From Brachypodium distachyon (taxonomy: Eukaryota; Streptophyta; Magnoliopsida; Poales; Poaceae): a DNA stretch of 64,000 nucleotides. The DNA is taken from positions 35,602,914-35,666,913 of the forward strand of contig NC_016132.3 of NCBI RefSeq assembly GCF_000005505.3, given 5' to 3'. This document shows, piece by piece, positions 33,163 to 44,184 of this stretch. Below the pieces are notes generated by a model. It saw only the letters and a list, made by a program, of their open reading frames with translations. It had not been told where the DNA came from and did no database searches. The first letter of the stretch is position 1, and each line of letters starts with the position of its first letter. The position numbers and the translations under genes were made by a program.

Positions 33163-36100
33163 ATCCAAAAACCTTATTCGTGTAGGCAATTTTCGATGTC
33201 TCAATTTGCTGTCGCATTGAAACCACCTGTGTTTACTGGACTGCACTTTAAGAGGTGGCAGTATAAATGTCATATGTGGCTCGTGGCTATGGGCGCATGG
33301 TGGGGGTACAACACGGGAAGACTCAAACAATTGCTTCTCAGCAGTTGTATGTTGAGGCTTGTGTTGTAGTCGTCGGTGCGATCTGTAGTGTGCTGGGAGA
33401 TAAGCTCGTTGATGCTTATCTGCACTATCAGGATGCCAAAGAGTTGTGGGATGCGCTCGATGCCAAGTTTGGTGCATCTGACGCTGGCAGTGAGCTGTAC
33501 GTCATGGAGCAGTTCTTTGACTATAAGATGGTTGCAAACCGATCTGTAGTGGAACAAGCTCATGAGTTATTGACTATGGCTAAGGAACTTGAGCAATTCA
33601 AGTGTCCACTACCCGACAAGTTTGTCGCCGGGGGCATCATCGCCAAGCTTCCTCCCTCGTGGAGGAACTTTGCTACTTCACTAAAACACAAGAGACAAGA
33701 AATCTCTATGGAGAAACTGATTGGGACTCTTGATCTTGAGGAGAAGGCGAGAGCAAAAGATGCTGGCCCCAAAGGCAACACACAAGAGGGTACGTCCACT
33801 GCCAACATGGTTCAGAGGAACAACGACAACAACAGTAACAACAAGGGAAAGGGAAAGGCATTCAATAATGCTGGTCCAAAGAACACTACCACTTTCAACA
33901 AGAAGAAGAAAGGAGGCAACAAGGACAAGGATCCTTGCTTTGTGTGTGGAGGACTTGGCCATTGGGCGAGTAACTGCAAGGAGCGCAAAGGAGGACAGAT
34001 TCGGCAAAAGTTTGCTAATTTGACCATTGGCAACAATGAAGATGCAGGCAGGTATGGTAATTTATTTACTATATTTTCTGTATGTCAGTCCACCGATTGG
34101 TGGGTCGATACAGGCGCAACTATTCATGTGTGTGCTGATATTTCCTTATTTTCTTCATACCAGGCCATCAGCTCCTCAGTGATGATGGGGAACGGCGCCC
34201 ATGCTTCTGTTCATGGTGTTGTCACGGTGGATCTGAAGTTTACTTCGGGAAAGATCGTGCAGCTGAGGAACGTGCAGCATGTGCCCTCCATTCAGAAGAA
34301 TCTTGTTAGTGGATCCCTCCTTTGCAAGGACGGATTTAAGTTAGTGTTTGAGTCCAATAAAGTTATCGTGTCTAAGTATGGACAATTTATTGGTAAAGGT
34401 TATGAGTGCGGAGGTTTGTTCCGTTTATCCCTTTCGGATTTTTGTAATAAGGTCGTGAACAGCGTCAATTCTATTAATAATGAGTCTAATGTTTGGCATT
34501 CACGACTTTGTCACATTAATTTTGGTTGCATGACGCGATTAGCAAATTTGAGTTTAATCCCTAAAATCACTATGGCTAAAAGTTCGAAGTGCCAAGCTTG
34601 TGTGCAAGCGAAGCAGCCTCGCAAGCCTCACAAGGCTGCTGAGCAAAGGAACCTAGCACCGTTAGAGCTTATACATTCTGATCTTTGTGAGATGAACGGT
34701 GTATTAACCAAAGGTGGAAAACGTTACTTTATGTCTTTCATTGATGATGCGACTAGATTCTGTTATGTGTATTTATTAAAATCAAAGGATGAAGCATTGC
34801 ATTATTTTAAGATCTATAAAGCTGAAATAGAGAATCAACTTGAGAAGAAAATTAAACGTTTGCGGTCTGACCGCGGTGGAGAATATTTCTCCAGTGAGTT
34901 TAATTCATTTTGTGAGGAACATGGCATAGTCCATGAGAGGACGCCTCCCTATTCACCCCAGTCAAACGGGGTTGCTGAGAGGAAAAACCGCACGCTGACT
35001 GACTTGGTCAACACCATGTTAGACACTGCTGGTTTATCCAAGGCATGGTGGGGGGAGGCGCTATTGACTTCGTGTCATGTCCTAAATCGTGTTCCTACAA
35101 AAGATAAAGAAGTCACCCCATACGAGCTATGGGAAAAGAAGAGACTCACACTTTCTTACTTACGGACTTGGGGCTGTTTGGCGAAAGTCAATGTGCCAAT
35201 CACCAAGAAACGTAAGCTTGGACCAAAAACGGTTGATTGTGTCTTTCTTGGCTACGCATTTCGAAGTGTCGGCTATAGATTCTTGGTTGTAAATTCTGGA
35301 GTACCTGACATGAGCGTCGGTACAATTATGGAGTCCAGGGATGCTACATTTTTTGAGGACATATTTCCCATGAGAGATATGCATAGCACATCTAGAGAGG
35401 ATCATGATGTACCTGCTGAACCCGTCAGTTCAGAGGAACATCAAGATCATGGTGTAGCTCCTGAACCCGCCATCCCAGTGGAAAATCTTGAACAAACACG
35501 CGATGAGATTCCTGAGGAGTATGACAATGAAGCCCCTCTTAGGGGTAAGCGACAAAGGATTATTAAATCCTTTGGTGATGATTTCATTGTGTACCTTGTA
35601 GATGACACCCCTAAAACTATTGATGAGGCCTTTGCTTCTCCGGATGCAGACTATTGGAAGGAAGCTATTCGTAGTGAAATGGATTATATCATGGCTAATG
35701 GTACGTGGGAGGTCGTTGACCGTCCGTACGGGTGCAAACCTGTAGGATGCAAGTGGATATTTAAGAAAAAGCTTAGGCCTGATGTTACTATTGAGAAGTA
35801 CAAGGCGCGACTTGTGGCCAAGGGTTTTACCCAGAAAGAAGATGAAGATTTCTTTGATACTTACTCACCTGTAGTATTACTATCACTGGCTGCCTCATAT
35901 GGTCTGATCGTCCATCAAATGGACGTTAAGACAGCTTTCCTTAACGGAGAGTTGGACGAGGAAATTTACATGAACCAGCCAGATGGATTTGTAATAAAGG
36001 GTCATGAAGGCAAAGTGTGTAAGTTATTAAAGTCTCTATATGGCCTGAAACAAGCTCCTAAGCAATGGCATGAGAAGTTTGACAAAATTTTAACATCTGC

Positions 36101-37118
36101 CGGCTTTGTTGTAAACGAAGCTGACAAATGTGTATATTACCGCCATGGTGGGGGTGAGGGAGTTATACTTTGCTTGTATGTCGATGACATACTAATATTT
36201 GGGACTAACCTCAAAGTGATTGAAGAGGTTAAGACTTTCTTGTCGAAGTGCTTTGACATGTAGCTGATATTACTCTGAACATCAAGCTCGTGAGAGGCGA
36301 CAATGGTGAGATCATTTTGGTGCAATCTCACTATGTGAAGAAGATCTTGAGTCGTTTCGGCTATGCTGATTGTAAACCTTCTCCAACTCCTTATGATCCA
36401 AGCGTTCTGCTTCGAAAGAATAACAGAATTGGAAGAGACCAACTGAGATATTCTCAGGTTATTGGTTCACTCATGTATTTGGCTAGCGCAACTAGACCTG
36501 ACATCTCTTTTGCTGTGAGCAAACTGAGTCGGTTCAATAAGAATCCGGGAGATGATCATTGGAGTGCACTCGAGAGGGTCATGCGCTGTCTAAAGGGCAC
36601 AATGGGCTATGGTATACACTATACTGGGTATCCCAAGGTACTTGAGGGTTATAGTGATTCAAACTGGATATCTGATGTTGACGAGCTAAAGGCCACGAGT
36701 GGATATGTGTTCACACTCGGAGGGGGCGCGGTTTCATGGAAGTCTTGCAAAGCAAACGATCTTAACCAGATCAACAATGGAAGCAGAACTTTCAGCATTA
36801 GATACATCCACAGTTGAAGCCGACTGGCTTCGTGAGCTCTTGATGGACTTGCCGATTGTTGAAAAACCAATACCGGCGATTCTTATGAACTGTGACAATC
36901 AAACTGTGATAGTCAAAGTGAACAGTTCTAAAGATAACATGAAGTCATCAAGACACGTCAGGAGACGTCTGAAATCTGTCAGAGCAATGAGAAACTCCGG
37001 AATAATAGCATTGGGATATATCCCAACGGCTAAAAATTTGGCAGATCCCTTTACAAAGGGTCTATCAAGGAATGTGATAGAATCTGCATCAAGGGAGATG
37101 GGATTGCGACCCACGTGA
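32722..37118 (+). pseudogene. Copia gag-pol coding region with frameshifts
   Basis: A first exon (32,722-32,975) in the LTR appears to splice, through the intron 32,976-33,185, to capsid sequence. A frame change near 33,300 leads into a long open frame to 36,263. It holds a CCHC knuckle (CFVCGGLGHWASNC near 33,940), the protease motif DTGA near 34,110, a His/Cys integrase finger and the integrase core (SDLCEMNG; DRGGEYF near 34,870), and reverse transcriptase with MDVKTAFLNG and YVDD (near 36,180). A short deletion near 36,263 brings a stop; RNase H continues in another frame and returns near 36,760 after a one-base change, ending at 37,118. A few residues also seem missing in the RT near 35,870. 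Inactive. Confidence 0.9.
32976..33185 (+). other. Predicted intron of the Copia gag, spanning the LTR end
   Basis: The donor gtacgtaa follows codons for KSTAP, and the acceptor tgtag precedes caattttcgatgtct. The exons join in frame. The intron is 210 bp and contains the LTR terminus. Inferred from splice signals and frame only. Confidence 0.6.
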
Positions 37119-37667
37119 GTTACCATGGCGGTAAACCAACCTATGTGATCAGGGATCCCGTGAATTAGGACCTGGGAAACAAGTCATTGGATAACTGAGG
37201 AGAGTGTACATTCTTTATCCCACTTCGTTGACGATGCATTACTCTCGTGTACTGTATGGTAGGTTGTTTAACTTAATGTGTTCTAACGCGTTGCATTAAT
37301 TTGCAAGGGAGATACTGTCCTACAGAGTAGTCTCTAAATAACACACCTATATGAGCCTGACTGTTGGTCGCAGTCTATGAGATTTGGGTGGTCTCTAGTA
37401 AGCTCATGAAAAGGCCTGGAGAATGACTTACATGCTCCACACCGCGGGGTAGCATTCGGCAGCCCAGTACCAAACAACAATTTAGTGAAGCTCTAACACA
37501 GAAAACCGACAATTCGAGGTTTGTCCATTGTTCAGTTGTGCGTGAGTGAAGCAATTTGTTTAGGTGGATGTTCAACCTTAACCGGTCTCCACTGAAACGC
37601 CGGTATATCAAAAACAGAGTCTTGGATCAACGGCAATTTTATGTGCTTATGAGATATTGTGGGGGAT

Positions 37668-38361
37668 TGTTGGAATTTTGGGTTAGGCCCAAGGCCCAAT
37701 CTGAAATTAATTCCTGAAAAATCTCAAAAGCCCATTCATGTAGTGGGATGAGGAAGTGGGAATAATCCCACATTGCTAGTTTAGGGGGAGTTGGACCAAT
37801 ATATAAGGTATGTTAGTTCTCACCTCTTGAGCAAGTGAGCAAGGGAAATCCCTACGCGCGCTCCTCCTCCTCCTCCGCTCGCCTCGCCTCGCCTCGCCTC
37901 GTCACGACGCGCGCGCGCCACGTTTCGTGGATCGAGTTCGAGCCGGGTCGTGCTTATCTTTTTGGCAGTCGGAATCCGTTGATAATTGCGGAGTCGGTTT
38001 TGGTTTCCTAAACCGAACCGAAGTCCAGGCAACTGCTGCTGCACAGGCGCAAGCGCAGGCACTGGCTGCTGCTCAGGAGTTAGTCAAGGCTGCTGCTGCT
38101 GCCGGCGTGAACATCGACGCCACCGGACTCGTCACCGACCTCAACAAACAAACACAAGAAAAGAGCACAGCACCGTACGTAATCTGCTCTTTCTTGTTGA
38201 TTTTGATTAGTAGTTCTATTATTCATGCCGTGAGATTAGATGAGTTTTATTGCTGTGTGTTGCTATTTAATGTGTCTAGTTTGCATGATATAACGTGCTA
38301 CATGTTTTACACACTGTCTTTCTGGATTAAATATTCATCGAAATTACCTAATTTTTCAACA
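37668..38361 (+). repeat. Copia 3' LTR (694 bp), with 355-bp deletion
   Basis: Starts tgttggaattttgg and ends caaca. Relative to the 5' LTR it lacks the segment equal to 32,473-32,827, with a cc microhomology at the junction. It has small insertions in the cgcctcgcctcg region. The deletion removes the second TATA candidate and the exon start codon. Confidence 0.88.
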
Positions 38362-38868
38362 TTCTCAGCTCCACGGTCCTGTACCCCATCACTGACGCGC
38401 ATGGCTGGTCCTGCATCACGAGGGTCTTCCCCGGGGGACACAATCGCCCTCAGTCTCCAGGCCGACATCAAAGTCGTCATCGCTGACCGTAGCTTCAATG
38501 ATGGCACCGCTGGCCGCTACCTGGTGGTGATGGAGCTGGCATTGGACCCTTTTTGATGGACCTTGGCTGAGTTCTGCCTGCGGCCTTGTGCCCCCGCGTT
38601 CGATGGGCCAATGTTTTGGTCGCCAGATAGGACCTGGTGGCAGATCAGTCTCACCTATGTGCGCAATGTCTTCGACGATGACGGCTGCGATGACGATGTG
38701 ATACAGGACTATGAAGAGCTGACCGATCTGGATGTCGTGTGCACAAATCTTTGTGCAGAGTACCCCGACCTGGATGATTGCTTCGTGGCGCACGTGTTCA
38801 GGTCCGTCGATGATTTGGAAAACGGGGATGGCATCGTTGTCAGGGTTAGCATTGTCATCAAGTAATTC

Positions 38869-40265
38869 ATTATATGGTTGCTGCAGTAGATCGATGTATG
38901 AACGTCAGTTGATTTAGGATGTCAATCAAATTCTCCAGACTTGCAGTAGTAGCAAGTGTGCAGGTTTGTTGGGTGTCACCAGGTTTTTGCCATGTAGTCC
39001 ATGCACATTGGGTTTCCTGGCATGTGTTGTCGTGTAATGACTTGTGGAAGTAGACCGACATAAGAGCAATGGTTGTAGATTATGTTTATTTGATTTTCAA
39101 AATATATACCATGTTGATTTATGTAAATCTGTTTGGATTTTGTTTGCCATGCGGTGTGATGTCTCTAGTTCTCGGATTCTTTGCTTGTGTTAGTCCATCA
39201 TCATGCATGATTTGAATTGTTTTTTATATTTTCAACTGACATATACTTTTTTATGTTATCTAATACTTTTTTACATTGTCAAAAAAATACATGTTACTAT
39301 ATTGTGAGTTGTTGCACCCATTTCAATGATTTCTTTTCAGACACCTTCATGAGGACACCCTAATCAAGATGTTAATTACATTTCCATACATATCCATGAG
39401 GACCCTAATAAAAAATGTTAATAACATTTCCATACACATCCATGAGGACCTTAATCAGGAATGTTAATAACATTTCCATGCACATCCATCAGGACCCTAA
39501 TCAAGAATGTTAATAACATTTCCATAAACATCCTTGAGGACCCTAATAAGGAATTCTAATAACATTTCCCATGTTTCATGCATGGGACATGTTTTGATAT
39601 CAAGCCATCTAGTCTAACTACTGAGTGCAAGCCTACGCATGCGATTTTATTTGGGTAGTATCGCCAAATCTCACCGCCCATGTACACAACGATGGATTCA
39701 CCTCATGCTAGAAGAGTCAGTGTGGTAAGACCACACAGCTTACATAGCTTCTCTGCACACATGTTTAATTGGGCATGTGATGAATGTGTCACTCATATCT
39801 GATGGGGATCAATAGTGCTACTGCACACTTCTGTTGTCAAGTGGAACAAGCATTTTTTTTAACGATTTGTTCATGTTTCATGGAATGCACATTTATTAAT
39901 TATGTTAATTACATCTAATGCAAGAAATCACAGTAAACGGGTAAGGCATTGGTTGGAGCGAGGCAGCCATGATAAATGAATGTTAATCACATTAAATGCA
40001 ATCATTCGCTATAAATTAATCATGCATTTGTGGGAGTCATCCACCACCTATGGACTAACTAATGTACTACCACAGAACCAACTAGTCCAAATCAAAAAGC
40101 AAAGACGAATGGTGGATGTGAGAGTGGTATAGCACACTGGTGGTAGAGAGACATATTGTCCTAAAAAGGTGATTGCATTGAATGTGATTAACATTCATTC
40201 AAAGCAGATGCCTCCAACTAAGTAATGTCTCACACATTCACTGTTATTGCTTTCTTTAAATGTGA
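38869..40265 (+). repeat. Intergenic region with a 46-bp tandem repeat
   Basis: 38,869-39,190 is 3' flank shared with gene E. Five copies of a 46-47 bp unit (gaggaccctaat...catttccatacacatccat) start at 39,351, 39,398, 39,444, 39,490 and 39,536. 39,600-40,265 shows no gene. Confidence 0.8.
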
Positions 40266-40274
40266 TTAACATAA

Positions 40275-41007
40275 GAGTAAAGTCCATTTTAAACCCTGTG
40301 CTTGTAGAGGTGGACCCAATCGAACCCTGACCTGCAAATCCCTGAACTTAGCGCCCTGAACTCTCAAATCCCGGTCATTAGTGCCCTTAAGTAGGATTAG
40401 CCTCGGGATTGCTGACGTGGCAGGGTCTAAGCTGGGATTGTTTAGGCCACGCTGGATAAGAAGGTTTACCACTTCGAAATAAGAAACTAACAGTTTGCAA
40501 TTTGGGAAAAAAAACTAGGGTTCGCGTCCCGTAGTCGGCGACGGCAGCAGTGGAGATGTCATCTGGGTCTGTGTCGAGCGGTGGTCGTCGATGGCGGAGA
40601 GGCACCGTGGGAGATAGGCGTTCACCGATGCCGTATCGTGAAGATCCGATGGAGTATGAGCCAATGAAGTACTGCCGGCGTGAAGGCGCCGAGGTGAATT
40701 TCATGAAGTCCGCGAAATTCTGGAAGAAGGTATTATGCCTGTGTGGATGCGTTGTTAAGTTCAACTTCCAGTTAATTTCTCTCGTTGGTATCAATTAAGA
40801 TCGAGTCTCTCTTTTGTCTTTTTTGTTCTGGAGTGTTCATTTTGAACAGTTCGGTGGCTGTGGGAGCATGGATCCTTGTTTGGCAAACCATTTAAGGACG
40901 GGAATGACCGGGATTAGAAAGTTCAGGGTGCTAAGTTCAGATATTTGTAGGTCAGGATTCGATTGGGTCCACCTCTACAAGCACAGGGTTTAAAATGGAC
41001 TTTACTC
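40275..41007 (+). mobile_element. Mutator-like element, 733 bp, with 9-bp TSD
   Basis: Perfect 9-bp target duplication, ttaacataa, at 40,266-40,274 and 41,008-41,016. Long inverted repeats of about 85 bp begin gagtaaagtccattttaaac and end gtttaaaatggactttactc. A 9-bp duplication with long TIRs fits the Mutator superfamily. No transposase is present. The interior carries a gene-like fragment at about 40,556-40,890. Confidence 0.88.
40556..40890 (+). pseudogene. GRF-zinc-finger-like gene fragment inside the Mutator-like element
   Basis: From ATG at 40,556 the frame reads MSSGSVSSGGRR, then RRGTVGDRRSPMPYRE and a KYCRR segment. This recalls the N-terminus of small grass proteins with a GRF-type zinc finger, which are common near transposons. 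A later piece, FGGCGS, near 40,850 resembles the finger's next motif after an intron-like gap. The expected cysteine pairs are incomplete, so it is a fragment or decayed copy. Recognition is from memory. Confidence 0.45.
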
Positions 41008-41174
41008 TTAACATAACTAATAAACGTGCACTCCATTAATCACAAAAAGATGGTTAAAGAAAGTTTGCCCCACGTGACAGCATGGCAAGCCGGGAGAATC
41101 AACAGCTTTCCTAGAAGGATTAGTAGGTATAGGCAATAACGTGTCTTCACTCTAAAAGTAATGCAATATCTTTT

Positions 41175-41338
41175 ATTTCTGAAGTTTTGGTACTTTGTTA
41201 ATTAGCTGTAATTTGGTCCGTGGGTGGAGTTCTGGTTCTGCTGGGCGTTGTCCTGGCAGTCTGAGAACATTTAGACAACTTTGAACTGTGTTGATTTCAT
41301 TAATGAAATCGGGAGGTCGCTCCTTTTCTCTAAAAAAA
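41175..41338 (+). mobile_element. Short A-tailed retroposon tail
   Basis: Ends in a run of A at 41,332-41,339 and is flanked by atctttt (41,168-41,174; 41,339-41,345). The interior, with ttcattaatgaaatcggg, resembles 3' ends of plant LINEs. It is too short to classify. Confidence 0.5.
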
Positions 41339-42501
41339 ATCTTTTTGCAAGGAAAAAAGAACTGCAATAATGATGAGGAATCACCTGATAGAAAACATCT
41401 CACCTATAATTCTTTCACGGTGGGCAAGCCTGATCTATATCATTAATTTGGCATAAGACTTCTCTTCATAATATCTTTTCAACTTATGCTGACCTGAAAC
41501 GAAATAGCAGCTAGAAAAAGAAATGAAGTACTATAGCTCCTAGCTCAATAACATGTGACTGCAGTAACCGTAACATGATTCGAACTGTCTGCTAAGGATG
41601 GGGAGGGAAAGGAAATAAAGTTGAAGCACAAGTAGAAATCGGCAATAAGAGAGTTCTCCCCACCGATGACGTACGGAGGGTCGCACAGACCGTGCTCGCC
41701 GGCAGAGGCTAAGCAAAAACAGAATGACGACGTGAGGGCTATGGCTGCTTGTAGTCTGAGCTCTCGCAGATGCCCTTGTCATAGACCCTGTGTAGCATAC
41801 GGAGAGAAAAAGGAAGAGGCGGAGAATGATAGATAGGCCATCGCAGGGCAGGGGAGAGGGAAGACGTCAGCCGTCTCTGGATCGAGCGACGGCCACGACA
41901 GTTGCTTTTTTTTTTTTTTTAGGGGAGCACGGCAGTTGCTTGGGGAGGGCAGACGGCGCGAGGCGATCAGGATCAGGATCGAGGCGTTGTTTTTATGCCT
42001 GCATAGGTGGGCTGTGAACTTGGCCCAACTACGGGCGCTGGAGAAGCCCATCTAGTGGGATTTTCTGCTGCATAGGTGGGCTGGCCGCTGGTGAAGCCCA
42101 TCTTGCGAAGGGTCCGACGGTACCAATCGCGGGAACAACTCGTTGGTGGGAAAAACGATGGCATGGCAGGAGGAGGAGGCAGAAAAAATTAGATATAGGA
42201 GATTCGCATTCTAAAATATTTGTACATTCGTCGTATCACTGTATGGCTGTGCATGGGTGTCGCCGTGTCCGTACAACTTAGCAATGTAAAATCTGATTTT
42301 GAAATCTGCAGCTGTAAAATGTAGCAGTTCTGCCACAAAGCCATGAATAGTCAGCGGCGGACCCCGGAAGATTGACTTGTGAATTGTGGCGCCTCGACCG
42401 GATTGCTCAAAGCATCAACAAAATCTAGGTGAACTCCGCATGTGGAGTTGGATCGATAAGATGAAAAAACTCCGGAGCATCAGGTCAAGACAAGGCGCAC
42501 A

Positions 42502-43219
42502 ATGCTAGAAAACGGTTCGGCCCTTAGGTCAGGCTCCCACGCGATCTAATCCCCAGGCGGTGGCGGCTGCATGGCTTCTCCCTCCGCCGGCGCCGGCAGT
42601 CTGCCCAGCCTCCGATGGCTTCTCTGGCCACGGAGGTGCGACAGATCCCGGCCGTTCGCTGGCGGAAGGACCTCTCGTTTTTTGTTTTAGGTTCTTTTAG
42701 TGTCTTCTTCAAGATGTCGTGGCGGCGGCGACGTCTTGCAACTGGAATAAGGCCCTCCCCACCCTATCTTCGCTCCGGCGGTGCGCCTGGCGCCGGCGGA
42801 GGGCGGGTGGAGCTGTGTGTCCTGCGAATCCCTTGGGATCCGGCCGCTTTTCGGGTTTCCGGCGAATCCCTTGGGTTTCGATCGGCTTTCGTGTTTGTTC
42901 GTGTGGCTTCAGATCTACATCTTCCGATCTATGGTTCTTATCTTTGGTGATGGTTGCTTCTCAGAGGCGCTGGTTCTTCGAGGCCTTAGCACGACAACTA
43001 CCCCAGCATCTACTACCATAAGCTCTCTTTTGGCAAGTTTTGCCCGGCTCCGCTGATGGAGGGGCAATGACGGTGGCCCGCTTTCGGCTCGTTCTAGTGC
43101 TTGCTACCGTCGCTAGTAGTCTAAATACCTATTTATAATTTTTTTATTACTTTTGGGATTCTTTGTACTGCCGTTGGTGATTATTAATAGTTCGGGGATC
43201 CTCACCGCGAAAAAAAAAA
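42502..43219 (+). mobile_element. A-tailed retroposed sequence (unit 2 copy)
   Basis: Paralog of 5,389-6,079. The A-run is 43,210-43,219, and ggcgcaca flanks both sides (42,494-42,501 and 43,220-43,227), a likely target duplication. Confidence 0.65.
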
Positions 43220-43623
43220 GGCGCACATTTCTACCAAAATGACACCAAAACTCGTACGTGTATAGTGCAGAGCCTGTTGAGCCCTGATTTGCTCATTGCA
43301 GATACTCCTCTCTTGGTCTAGCTCTTTATGTAACAGTGTAATGTCGTGAGAAAATAATATTATGATGCTCGATCGATTGAATCTCTCTCCCTGGAAAAGA
43401 AAGAAAACCTTATCTCCTCGCTCGATCTAGTCCCGTCTCGTTCTCCAGCAGCTTGATTAATTTACTATATCCATCCCCGTCGGTGGAATTAAGTATACAG
43501 TAGTATATATGTTGCTTGTTTGACCAAACTAACTAACTTCATTGCATGTGCACCCACGAAAGACGAAGAACACGTAGTACTACACGGTAGTATCACCCAA
43601 CCTACCTCCTCATAATCTCATTC

Positions 43624-43631
43624 TATAAATA
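43624..43631 (+). promoter_or_regulatory. TATA box of the unit 2 inhibitor gene
   Basis: tataaata, 96 bases before the ATG, in a promoter almost identical to the unit 1 paralog. Confidence 0.75.
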
Positions 43632-43719
43632 CCTCGCTACATCGACCAATGCGTTACACAACACCAGGCGCTGGGTAACTAATTAAGGTCAGCTGATTCG
43701 ATTACTTCAATCGAACGAG

Positions 43720-43950
43720 ATGAGCTCCTTCTCCTCCGTCGACGGTGTGGCCTGCGGCGGCGGGAAGAAGACGTCGTGGCCGGAGGTGGTCGGGCTGTCC
43801 GTCGAGGAGGCCAAGAAGGCGATCCTCAAGGACAAGCCTGATGCAGACATCATCGTCCTGCCCGTCGGCACGCCGGTGACCGCGGACTTCAGGCCCAACC
43901 GCGTTCGCATCTTCATCGACACCGTCGCCGAGATCCCCCGTGTGGGCTAG
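43720..43950 (+). CDS. CI-2-like subtilisin/chymotrypsin inhibitor, second copy
   Basis: A 76-residue paralog of the gene at 6584. The coding sequences differ by only four bases, and each changes the protein: A51T, E55A, L57F and Q71E. The first three lie in the protease-binding loop, and position 55 is the predicted P1, so this copy presents Ala-Asp instead of Glu-Asp at the scissile bond. There is no synonymous change. The scaffold (W20, R61, R63, PRVG end) is unchanged. The 3' UTR differs: the aataaa used in unit 1 is altered to actaaa, but another aataaa is present at 43,979-43,984. No signal peptide. The frame is intact and it is probably functional. Confidence 0.96.
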   Translation: MSSFSSVDGVACGGGKKTSWPEVVGLSVEEAKKAILKDKPDADIIVLPVGTPVTADFRPNRVRIFIDTVAEIPRVG

Positions 43951-44184
43951 CTAGCAAGCTAGCTATAGCTTGAGTAATAATAAAGTAATAATGGAGGACT
44001 AAATGCGTCGTGTTATATGTTCATCCCATGTGTTTGATCAGTTAATATAAGCATGTGTACGTGTGTTTGAAATTCTGTCCATGGCACATCGGGACCGGGA
44101 GAATAAACATGCGGCTCCACCAGAGTCACTTTGTTTGCGATCTCGTCTCGCCTATGTGTAATAACTTCCGTGCCATTAATAGCA

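Larger units (their letters stand above)
32139..38361 (+). mobile_element. Copia LTR retrotransposon, defective
   Basis: 6.2-kb element with LTRs at 32,139-33,162 and 37,668-38,361, a 5-bp target duplication and the purine tract gtgggggat just before the 3' LTR. Domain order is capsid, protease, integrase, reverse transcriptase, RNase H, which defines Copia. The LTRs differ by a 355-bp deletion and several smaller changes, so insertion is not recent. No canonical TGG-starting primer-binding site follows the 5' LTR. At least three frame breaks make it unable to move by itself. Confidence 0.93.
32134..38366 (+). repeat. 5-bp target duplication of the Copia element
   Basis: ttctc at 32,134-32,138 and 38,362-38,366 immediately abut the two LTR ends. 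Removing the element restores continuity with the SINA-like paralogs at this point, which confirms the boundaries. Confidence 0.88.
31800..38868 (+). pseudogene. SINA-like C, split by a Copia retrotransposon
   Basis: Exon 1 remnant with CGICYLPLTELLLFQ ends at 31,859 before an intact gt donor. The exon 2 remnant (from about 31,955) has lost a RING segment. It reaches the zinc-finger part near 32,130, where the Copia element interrupts it; coding resumes at 38,362. There the frame reads ADIKVVIADRSF, AGRYLVVMELAL, then a TGA at 38,554-38,556, then in the same frame AEFCLRPCAPAF and YPDLDDCF to a stop at 38,863-38,865. Apart from the RING deletion, the TGA and the Copia, the C-terminal part is well preserved, so loss of function is fairly recent. 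Confidence 0.88.

Noticed and set aside
39351..39580. CRISPR-like array
   Set aside because: Repeats are contiguous without unique spacers and the genome is a plant; it is a minisatellite.
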